Positions 6,647 through 12,544 of a stretch of DNA of 12,544 nt are shown here, in pieces. The position numbers and the translations under genes were made by a program. Where the stretch lies: assembly GCA_029555925.1 (NCBI GenBank), contig JAKPQU010000053.1, forward strand, positions 1 through 12,544. Reading direction: 5' to 3'. This DNA is from Bacillota bacterium (GTDB lineage Bacteria; Eremiobacterota; SpSt-956; JAKJGF01). Each line of letters starts with the position of its first letter. Position 1 is the stretch's first letter. The notes under the pieces were generated by a model. The model was not told the origin of the DNA. It did no database searches and worked only from the letters and a program-made list of their open reading frames with translations.

Positions 6647-6779
6647 CTGAAAGATGCAGAAATTTTTCGTAAATATAGTTAAAATCAGGTTCCGTGTTTC
6701 AGGTTTTAATCTTCTTAACCCATCACCAGGCACCCGTAACTACAAAGCAGTAATAAATCAGAGGCATATTTATCGTTAT

Positions 6780-6815
6780 AAATAAAAACAGGGGCACATA
6801 CCCCTGTTTTTATTT
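6780..6815. terminator. Bidirectional Rho-independent terminator
   Basis: A perfect 15-bp stem, AAATAAAAACAGGGG against CCCCTGTTTTTATTT with a six-base loop (CACATA), has a T-rich flank on each strand. It lies between the convergent RING-NlpC gene and the radical SAM operon and can serve both. The rest of 6647-6891 is non-coding apart from the heptamer repeats at 6836-6894. Confidence 0.9.
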
Positions 6816-6835
6816 CCTACCTGTAAACAAGCTTC

Positions 6836-6894
6836 ACCGGTCACTGCTCACTGTAATCAGTGGTCACTGGTCACTGTTCACTGATAACTGCTTA
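6836..6894 (-). repeat. Array of about eight GTCACTG-type heptamers reaching a stop codon
   Basis: Units such as CTGGTCA, CTGTTCA, CTGATAA and CTGCTTA run to 6894, where TTA is the complement of the radical SAM gene's TAA stop. Read on the coding strand the units are GTGACCA and GTGAACA following the stop. A short CACTG/CAGTG hairpin lies in the middle. The array sits between the terminator and the gene end. Confidence 0.8.
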
Positions 6895-8073
6895 CTTCCC
6901 CTTTTTCCTGCTGCACTTTTCTTTAAAAGCCTTTTTCTTGCTGTTTGCTTCTTCTATGGCATCTTTAAAACGTATTTTCAATTGTTCCGCATCATATGGT
7001 TCATTAATATTATAACCAAGGGATTCCAGTCTATAGAGGCAGTAAGGATTTTCATATTTATTACCTGTGGCAAAGTAGGCGGACTGACTGCAGCCACAGC
7101 GGCATTTTTCAAGATGTTTACAATGCCTGCAAAAGCCTGACGCTTTTCTTTTATCAAAGCTTCTGTTATAAAGGAATCCTTTTTTATTTTCCCATATATC
7201 TTTCAATCGTTTTTCTCTTATTGAAGCTTCTGCAAAAGGATCTTTATGTGACTTAATTTCTGGAGACAGAGACAGACAGCCCTTAATAGTGCCATCACTC
7301 TCTATACCGAGGCATCTGAGTCCTGCCTGACATCCATTCCAGCCCGGCATAAGATTATCACAGATACTGCTGTAATATCCAAGAGAATCAGCAGAGAAGG
7401 TATTTATAGGAATTTTCTTTGCTTTAAATTTCTTCTTTTCCCTTATTATAAACTGTGCCATAGGGATGAGATCTTCCGGCATAGGAAGCTGGGTCGGGTT
7501 TTCCCTCATTCTTCCTCCAAGGAATACTGTCTGTACCTGCCAGTGGAGTACTTTACGTTTCATAAGTTCCAGCTGCAATTGTTCCAGTTCATGCATGTTC
7601 CATCGGGAAACAGTCGTGATGACACCTGTAGAAAATCCATGTTCTCTTAAGAGAGAAAGGCCGTCCATAGCCCTGTCAAAGGCACCATCTGTCTGCCTTA
7701 TATAATCGTGAGTATCTCTTAAACCATCCACACTGACTGCCATATAAGCGAGATAATTTTTGAAAGGAAGGAGTTTTTCCAGATTTTCTTTTATAAAATA
7801 ACCGTTCGTTATCATAGATACACCGATATTGTTTTCGAGAAGTCTTTTAACCAGTAGATGCCAGTCAGGTCTGAGCATTGGTTCTCCGCCTGAAATTGTT
7901 ATGTAAGTAAGACCTATTTCATGTAACTGATCACACAGGTCCAGAGCTTCATCAGTGGTTAATTCATTTTTCCTCTTTCCAGTGGCATAAGATCCGCAAT
8001 GGAGACACCTCATATTACAGGTCTGAGTAATCTCCCACACACAGTTTCCAGGACAAGAAAATTCCAATTTCAT
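6892..8073 (-). CDS. Radical SAM/SPASM enzyme, probable peptide or protein maturase
   Basis: In this 393-residue protein the SAM cluster motif is C19-x3-C23-x2-C26 and the SAM-binding GGEP is at 62-65. A SPASM-type C-terminal region carries extra cysteines at 238, 248, 254, 266, 315, 318, 324, 326, 328 and 345, enough for two auxiliary [4Fe-4S] clusters. SPASM enzymes modify ribosomal peptides or proteins, or handle cofactors; the substrate here cannot be read. I chose the ATG at 8073: AAAAGGAG lies 10 bases before it and the upstream TTG at 8124 has no such site. The TPR gene lies upstream on the same strand with a gap of 59 bases, so the two are probably co-transcribed. I found no small precursor peptide on either side. 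Two cysteines (7 and 11) just ahead of the CxxxCxxC motif are unusual. Confidence 0.85.
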   Translation of the reverse strand: MKLEFSCPGNCVWEITQTCNMRCLHCGSYATGKRKNELTTDEALDLCDQLHEIGLTYITISGGEPMLRPDWHLLVKRLLENNIGVSMITNGYFIKENLEKLLPFKNYLAYMAVSVDGLRDTHDYIRQTDGAFDRAMDGLSLLREHGFSTGVITTVSRWNMHELEQLQLELMKRKVLHWQVQTVFLGGRMRENPTQLPMPEDLIPMAQFIIREKKKFKAKKIPINTFSADSLGYYSSICDNLMPGWNGCQAGLRCLGIESDGTIKGCLSLSPEIKSHKDPFAEASIREKRLKDIWENKKGFLYNRSFDKRKASGFCRHCKHLEKCRCGCSQSAYFATGNKYENPYCLYRLESLGYNINEPYDAEQLKIRFKDAIEEANSKKKAFKEKCSRKKGK

Positions 8074-8132
8074 ACCTTTAACACTCCTTTTATATGATGG
8101 TGCGTAATGATTAATTCGTGACAAATTATATA

Positions 8133-8618
8133 CTATTCACTCTTTATTTTTTCTTCTACCAAATCAAAGAGTTTTCCGAGTAATTTTCTCATCTTGTTAT
8201 CTTTACATCTTTTCGCTCCTTTAATTATATATTTCCTGGCTTCCTGCAGTCTGTTATGTTCATAAAGAGTCAGTGACAGATCATAATAGGGATCTATAAA
8301 ATCAGGATCCAGTTTTATAGCTTTTTTAAGAAAATCTATCCCTTCTTCAAGCCTGCCAAGTTTGACCAGATGTAGTCCTTTCCCCTTATGGCCATAGGCA
8401 TGGGAAGGAGCTATTTCTAAAGATTTATTGCAAAAGTCCAATCCTTCCTGAAACTCATTCTTAAAATATTTTATAAAACCGAGATGATCGAGAGCGGTAA
8501 GATTTCTATCATCAATCTCAAGTATCTTCAAACATGTCTCCTCTGCCTCATCCAGACGATTGATAGACAGAAAATAATATGCCTGTTCAATAAGAATATT
8601 TATATCTGCTTTCTTCAT
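8133..8618 (-). CDS. TPR protein, partner of the radical SAM gene
   Basis: The 161 residues are almost entirely tetratricopeptide repeats: about 8-36, 42-71, 76-105 and 110-139, with the consensus pattern of small residues at positions 8 and 20 (GFIKYFKNEFQEGLDF, GKGLHLVKLGRLEEGI). There is no signal peptide, so the protein is cytoplasmic. TPR folds bind other proteins or peptides, so a scaffold or substrate-presenting role for the radical SAM enzyme is reasonable inference. AAAGGTG lies 7 bases before the ATG at 8618; the TTG two codons further upstream is unlikely to be used. It is probably transcribed from the promoter at 8668-8696. Confidence 0.85.
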   Translation of the reverse strand: MKKADINILIEQAYYFLSINRLDEAEETCLKILEIDDRNLTALDHLGFIKYFKNEFQEGLDFCNKSLEIAPSHAYGHKGKGLHLVKLGRLEEGIDFLKKAIKLDPDFIDPYYDLSLTLYEHNRLQEARKYIIKGAKRCKDNKMRKLLGKLFDLVEEKIKSE

Positions 8619-8667
8619 AATCAATCACCTTTGTAGCCATGCTCACTGACAATGAACAATCATAATA

Positions 8668-8696
8668 ATATTATCAGAAGACAACTGTAATTTCAA
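8668..8696 (-). promoter_or_regulatory. Sigma-70 promoter of the TPR-radical SAM operon
   Basis: On the minus strand TTGAAA (8691-8696), a 17-base spacer and TAATAT (8668-8673) fit a housekeeping promoter. Transcription would start near 8661, about 43 bases before the TPR start. Confidence 0.55.
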
Positions 8697-8708
8697 TGAA
8701 TATTGAAA
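8691..8708. promoter_or_regulatory. Palindrome over the divergent promoter region
   Basis: TTTCAAT-gaat-ATTGAAA is a perfect 7-bp inverted repeat between two divergent operons. One half forms the -35 box of the minus-strand promoter, and the other half gives a TTGAAA facing the decarboxylase. It could be an operator for a dimeric regulator. Confidence 0.35.
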
Positions 8709-8769
8709 TGATTTTGTAAAAAACGATTGTATCTAAAATGGAAAAAGAAATCTGTTAGAGAATATTCAT

Positions 8770-8828
8770 AGTGAAAAGTGAGTAGTGAAAAAAAATGGGA
8801 TTTTACTTATTTTTCACTATTCACTACT
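8770..8828 (+). repeat. Inverted GTGAAAA heptamers forming a leader hairpin
   Basis: AGTGAGTAGTGAAAAA (8777-8792) pairs with TTTTTCACTATTCACT (8810-8825) over 16 positions, with one G-U wobble and a 17-base loop. It ends about 11 bases before the AGGAG site of the decarboxylase. Each arm is made of heptamers of the family seen elsewhere at gene ends. The false GTG start at 8785 lies in the left arm. Confidence 0.75.
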
Positions 8829-8850
8829 TATCAGACAGGAGCAAAAGGTT

Positions 8851-10788
8851 ATGAATTATAAAGTATTATTGCTGGACCCCGGCAGAGCAGGTCTTGAAAA
8901 AGAAACAAGGGAATTAGAGCAGGGAGGGCTTACAGTAGTAGGTGCCACGAATTTTACAGACGCATGTAATCTGTTAAAAGAAGATGGTTCCATCCATGTA
9001 GTCCTTACAGAATGGGAATTACCTTTAAATAATTGCAAAATATCAGAAAAAATTGAAGGTTTCGCCATGTTTCAGGAGTTTTTGAAGATTCGTTATGAAC
9101 TGTTCATCTATCTCTTTACATCGGAAAAAAATGCCAGAACCAGCGGAGGCATAATAAACGGTTATTTTTATAAAGGTGACAGGGATTATGATGATATTAT
9201 CCATAAGATTACGAGTGAAGTAATCAGTAAAAAAACAAGGGCGCCATTTTTTGAAAAACTCGTGAGATATGCTAATAGAACAGTGGATTCATGGCATACC
9301 CCCGGCCATGCATCAGGGTATTCGGTAAAAAATTCACCATGGGTAAAAGGTTATTACGAATTCTTCGGGGCAAATCTCTTTAAATCAGACGTATCGGTAT
9401 CTGTTCCCATGTTAGATTCCCTCCTGTCTCCGACAGGGGTAATAAGAGACGCACAGGAACTTGCTGCAAGAGCTTTCAGTGCAAGATATACCTTCTTCTG
9501 TACAAACGGTACATCTACAGCCAATAAAATTCTGCTGCAGACTCTTCTAAAACCGGGTGATGCCATACTGCTGGATCGAAACTGTCATAAATCTGTTCAC
9601 TACGGGGTTATTATAAGCGGAGCGGAGCCTGTATACCTCATGCCTTCTATAAATAATAATTACGGAATTTTCGGTCCTGTACCAAAAAAGAGAATCTATG
9701 AAACAATGGATAAAGCCATAAAGGCAGGAAAAAAATTAAAAGCCCTTATACTTACGAACTGCACCTATGACGGTCTTATCTATGACATAGAAGATATAGT
9801 CAGAGAAGCACATAAACGAAATATAAAGGTTATCATAGATGAAGCATGGTTTGGTTATGCAAGGTTTCATCCGGAATTCTATCCATGTGCCATGACGGCC
9901 GGAGCAGATTATGCGACACAGTCAACCCATAAAACAATGAGCGCTTTCAGCCAGGCTTCTATGATTCATGTCAATGACCCCGATTTTGAACGGATCAGGG
10001 ATTTCTTTATGGAAAATTTCTGTCTCCATTCATCCACATCTCCCCAGTATCCCATGATAGCTTCCCTGGATGTGGCAAGAAAACAGATGGTTATGGAAGG
10101 ATATAGCTTACTGTCCGGAGCGCTGAAGCTCTCCGATTCTTTAAAAAAATCCATTAATTCACTGCAAAAATTCAGAGTCCTCGAACTGGAAGACATGATT
10201 TCCGATGAGATAAAAGACGATCATATAAAACTGGACAGAACAAAAGTAACAATAGACATATCAAAATCAGGTTTTTCAAGTAAAGAGGTAGAACACCTTC
10301 TGGCCAGTAAACATGATATTCAAATAGAAAAATCCACATTTAATACGATTACCATATTGATAACAATAGGTTCCACCCGGTCCAAGATAAACAGGCTATT
10401 TCTTGCCCTGGAAAATCTGGAACTCCTGAGCGGCAATATAGTTGAACATAAAAACGGAGCCATGAGGGATTTTAAACTTGCTCTTTCACCTATAAAAATC
10501 AAACCGAGATATGCCTATTACTGTGATGGCGAACATATTTATTTAAACTCCGCAGCAGGAAAAATCTGCACGTCCATGATTGTCCCCTATCCCCCTGGCA
10601 TACCTTTACTCGTTCCGGGCCAGCTTATTACAGAAGAAATAGTTCAGGCTCTTCAGACTTACAGAGAACATAATGTGGAAATCCATGGACTCAATGACGG
10701 TATGGTTAAAGTAATGACAGAAGAAGAAGAAAAAGATCTTATCAGGAGAGGGTACGGCATAAAAGATCTGTCAGAGGCTGACAGATGA
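8851..10788 (+). CDS. Orn/Lys/Arg decarboxylase, fold type I PLP enzyme
   Basis: The 645-residue enzyme has the three-part layout of the family. The N-terminal wing is a receiver-like domain (1-125). The PLP core has TPGH (150-153), NGTSTANK (219-226), the PLP-stacking His246, the DEAW motif (Asp330) and Lys361 in ATQSTHKTMSAFSQAS as the Schiff-base lysine. The C-terminal domain has YPPGIPLLVPG. It decarboxylates ornithine, lysine or arginine to the matching amine and consumes a proton; the exact substrate cannot be read. The length is slightly below the 700-plus of the enterobacterial acid-inducible enzymes. AGGAG lies 9 bases before the ATG at 8851, so I prefer it to the GTG at 8785, which is inside a repeat. 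The gene overlaps the antiporter gene by ATGA. Confidence 0.9.
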   Translation: MNYKVLLLDPGRAGLEKETRELEQGGLTVVGATNFTDACNLLKEDGSIHVVLTEWELPLNNCKISEKIEGFAMFQEFLKIRYELFIYLFTSEKNARTSGGIINGYFYKGDRDYDDIIHKITSEVISKKTRAPFFEKLVRYANRTVDSWHTPGHASGYSVKNSPWVKGYYEFFGANLFKSDVSVSVPMLDSLLSPTGVIRDAQELAARAFSARYTFFCTNGTSTANKILLQTLLKPGDAILLDRNCHKSVHYGVIISGAEPVYLMPSINNNYGIFGPVPKKRIYETMDKAIKAGKKLKALILTNCTYDGLIYDIEDIVREAHKRNIKVIIDEAWFGYARFHPEFYPCAMTAGADYATQSTHKTMSAFSQASMIHVNDPDFERIRDFFMENFCLHSSTSPQYPMIASLDVARKQMVMEGYSLLSGALKLSDSLKKSINSLQKFRVLELEDMISDEIKDDHIKLDRTKVTIDISKSGFSSKEVEHLLASKHDIQIEKSTFNTITILITIGSTRSKINRLFLALENLELLSGNIVEHKNGAMRDFKLALSPIKIKPRYAYYCDGEHIYLNSAAGKICTSMIVPYPPGIPLLVPGQLITEEIVQALQTYREHNVEIHGLNDGMVKVMTEEEEKDLIRRGYGIKDLSEADR

Positions 10789-12266
10789 ACGATCCCGGCA
10801 TATTATCCCTTATTCCCACAGTAATTACAATTCTTGTGGCTCTCGTGAGCCACAGGATAATTTTAGCCATGTGTCTCGGTATTGTATCGGGAGCAATAGT
10901 CCTGGAGCACAGCAGTTTCATAAGTATTATTAAAAATATATGTCATTACGGGTATATTACATGTTCTGATCCGGAAAGATTAAAAATAGCATTGTTTTTA
11001 CTGCTTGTAGGAGGGCTGCTCGGTATAATCTCAGAGAGCGGAGCCTATATAGAATTTGCAAAAAAACTGGTAAAATATTTAAATTCTGCGGTAAAAGTAA
11101 GATTAACGACATTTATTCTGGGTATATTGATATTTTTTGATGATTATGCAAGTGTTCTTATTGCCGGCACTTCCATGAGGAGTATTACGGAAGAAAAGAA
11201 AATTTCTCCTGCCCTTATGGCATATATTGTAGATACAGTCGCTACGGTTGTATCGATAACAATATTATCTACCTGGTCGGCCTTTGAAAGTTCTCTTATG
11301 GTTTCGTCGGCAGAGTCGGCAGGCATAAAGAAATCGGCAGTTGATCTGCTTCTCTCGTCTCTTCCCTATCATATATGCACTTACTGCGGTATTTTTCTTG
11401 CTTTTCTTGTAGCTTTAACCGGGAAATGGTTCGGAAAAAAATTCGAAGATAAAGGAACACAGGAAAAAAAAGAAGAAACTATTATAGGCGAAGGGGCGGG
11501 ATTCCTTCATGTCTTTATACCCATATTAACTCTCATATTATGTGCCATAGGAGGACTACTTTATTCAGGATATAAAAAATTCAACACTCTGAAAAATTCT
11601 GAAATAAATATTATAAATCTCCTGGGAGATGCTCCTACGATACATATTTTAATTTTTTCAACGCTTATGTCTCTTCTTATCTGTATAATACTTCTAAAGA
11701 AAGACAGAATCATGCCCGGCGGAACTATGAGAAAAAGTTTTCTTACAGGACTGAAACATATGGTTTCCGCTTCCCTTCTTATTATGTTATCAAAAGGTCT
11801 TTCACAGATTTCCGGTGATCTTGGCACAGGACTTTATATTACGGGTATATTCAGTTCTTTTGCAGGCTATGAAACACTTCCTGTCATAATAACAGTCATA
11901 GCCGCACTGGTAACAATCGCCACAGGCATAAGCTGGAGTTCCATGGCAATTTTAATGCCTATAGCATATGATATGGCTTTAAATAAGGGAGGGAGTGAGT
12001 TGCTTGCCATCATGGGAGGTGCAGTCATATCGGGCTCCATACTGGGAGGACTTCTTATTCCCTATTCAGACACGTCCGTCATGGCTTCTTCTGCCTTTAA
12101 GATTACTACAGTTTATCATGTAAAAACACAGTTTCCGCAGGTTATGACAGTTCTGGGAGTGTCTCTTGCGGCATATTTATTGATCGGTTTCGGGGTGAAA
12201 CTATGGGCAGTTTATCTTATGGCGGCAGCAGTGCTTGGAGTGGCGCACTGGAGGTTTGCCAGGTAA
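10785..12266 (+). CDS. NhaC-family Na+/H+ antiporter-like membrane protein
   Basis: The 493-residue protein has about 11-12 hydrophobic segments. Family landmarks are visible: LIPTVITILVALVSHRIILA (9-28), FFDDYAS with MRSITEE and ISPALMAYIVD (118-150), ATGISWSSMAILMPIA (379-394) and LLIPYSDTSVMASSA (423-437). They match the Na_H_antiporter (NhaC) family, although the usual serine/proline-rich stretch after YIVD is altered (TVATVVSIT). The start codon overlaps the decarboxylase stop (ATGA), so translation is coupled. Coupling suggests joint use in pH or ion balance, or export of the amine product. Transport of an amine or amino acid rather than sodium cannot be excluded. No clear terminator follows. 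Confidence 0.85.
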   Translation: MNDPGILSLIPTVITILVALVSHRIILAMCLGIVSGAIVLEHSSFISIIKNICHYGYITCSDPERLKIALFLLLVGGLLGIISESGAYIEFAKKLVKYLNSAVKVRLTTFILGILIFFDDYASVLIAGTSMRSITEEKKISPALMAYIVDTVATVVSITILSTWSAFESSLMVSSAESAGIKKSAVDLLLSSLPYHICTYCGIFLAFLVALTGKWFGKKFEDKGTQEKKEETIIGEGAGFLHVFIPILTLILCAIGGLLYSGYKKFNTLKNSEINIINLLGDAPTIHILIFSTLMSLLICIILLKKDRIMPGGTMRKSFLTGLKHMVSASLLIMLSKGLSQISGDLGTGLYITGIFSSFAGYETLPVIITVIAALVTIATGISWSSMAILMPIAYDMALNKGGSELLAIMGGAVISGSILGGLLIPYSDTSVMASSAFKITTVYHVKTQFPQVMTVLGVSLAAYLLIGFGVKLWAVYLMAAAVLGVAHWRFAR

Positions 12267-12403
12267 AACATTATAACCACTCTTCTGTGATTTTCCTGTC
12301 CCTTTCAGATCCTGCCTGATATCCTGCTTTCAATCTATCTCTCAGAGCTTTGTTTTTTTAATTCCTGAGTACCGCTACAGGTAGATTAGTAACCATTTAT
12401 CAA

Positions 12404-12542
12404 CTTCTGCCTGACAGGCTCTTACGAAGAAAAATAATTTGCCTTATTTAATTTGTTTTACAGACAATAAATTAACCCCTGGTTAATTTCTAATACTATA
12501 GAAAAAACTAATTTTTCTTCTCCAGAGCCCGCCAGGCAGAAG
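12404..12542. mobile_element. 139-bp MITE-like foldback element
   Basis: Terminal arms 12404-12435 and 12511-12542 match in inverted orientation at 27 of 32 positions, starting CTTCTGCCTG. The 75-base interior has no gene but holds a perfect 9-bp hairpin, AAATTAACC-CCT-GGTTAATTT (12469-12489). The inner part of the arms (GGCTCTGGAGAAGAAAAAT) resembles the end of the repeat at 3295 (TGCTCCGGAGAAAAAAAT), so the two may be mobilised by one transposase that lies elsewhere. The remaining bases, 12267-12403, hold nothing I can identify. Confidence 0.75.
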
Positions 12543-12544
12543 CT

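Noticed and set aside
6647..6891. RiPP precursor peptide gene near the radical SAM enzyme
   Set aside because: Neither this gap nor 8625-8850 has a small frame with a ribosome binding site and leader-core layout. Both are filled by terminator, promoter or repeats.
8074..8124. TTG start at 8124 for the radical SAM gene
   Set aside because: No ribosome binding site precedes it, whereas the ATG at 8073 has AAAAGGAG at a suitable distance.
8785..8850. GTG start at 8785 for the decarboxylase
   Set aside because: It lies in the arm of a repeat hairpin. The family N-terminus begins at the ATG at 8851, which has AGGAG upstream.
12267..12403. Terminator after the antiporter
   Set aside because: There is a T-rich run near 12352-12360, but no convincing GC-rich stem precedes it.

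Overview
The window is an AT-rich bacterial chromosome segment from what looks like an uncultured, repeat-laden lineage. It has no ribosomal or tRNA genes, phage genes, transposases or CRISPR arrays. Shine-Dalgarno sites of the AGGAG type, sigma-70-like promoters and a signal peptide point to an ordinary bacterium. The protein mix (tandem DUF4388/PATAN-like domains, a prokaryotic RING finger, TPR proteins, radical SAM/SPASM) recalls deep-branching groups such as Riflebacteria, Eremiobacterota or deltaproteobacterial relatives. That is a guess from gene content; the sequence alone does not place it.

Layout, left to right. Bases 1-185 are one copy of a 185-bp dispersed repeat. A minus-strand pair follows: a two-module DUF4388-like protein (231-1592) and a GT2-type glycosyltransferase (1762-2580). 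The glycosyltransferase lacks any normal start codon in front of its conserved N-terminus. Divergent from it is a small helical protein of unknown function (2905-3252). The second copy of the dispersed repeat (3295-3489) precedes a secreted protein with two PsbP/DUF1795-like halves (3525-4661, minus). Next come a promoter and a structured leader of about 160 bases, which feed a frameshifted membrane-TPR gene (5154-5488). Its stop codon overlaps the ribosome binding site of a membrane-anchored protein combining a RING-type zinc finger with an extracytoplasmic NlpC/P60 peptidase (5504-6646). A strong terminator (6780-6815) separates this from a minus-strand operon of a TPR protein (8133-8618) and a radical SAM/SPASM enzyme (6892-8073). 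Divergent from that operon is a translationally coupled pair: an Orn/Lys/Arg decarboxylase (8851-10788) and an NhaC-type antiporter (10785-12266). The right end holds a 139-bp MITE-like inverted-repeat element (12404-12542).

The genes fall into three plausible functional pairs. The decarboxylase and antiporter fit pH or polyamine homeostasis. The TPR and radical SAM/SPASM proteins fit peptide or protein modification, although no substrate peptide is visible. The broken TPR and RING-NlpC genes fit a cell-envelope function.

The most unusual layer lies between the genes. Heptamer tandem repeats with a GTGA core touch or supply the stop codons of four genes, always in the coding-strand orientation. 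A nonamer-like family (AATCC core) and small foldback elements with related ends fill other gaps. The leader upstream of the broken TPR gene has a segment that can form two mutually exclusive helices, one of them just ahead of the ribosome binding site, which suggests an undescribed RNA switch.
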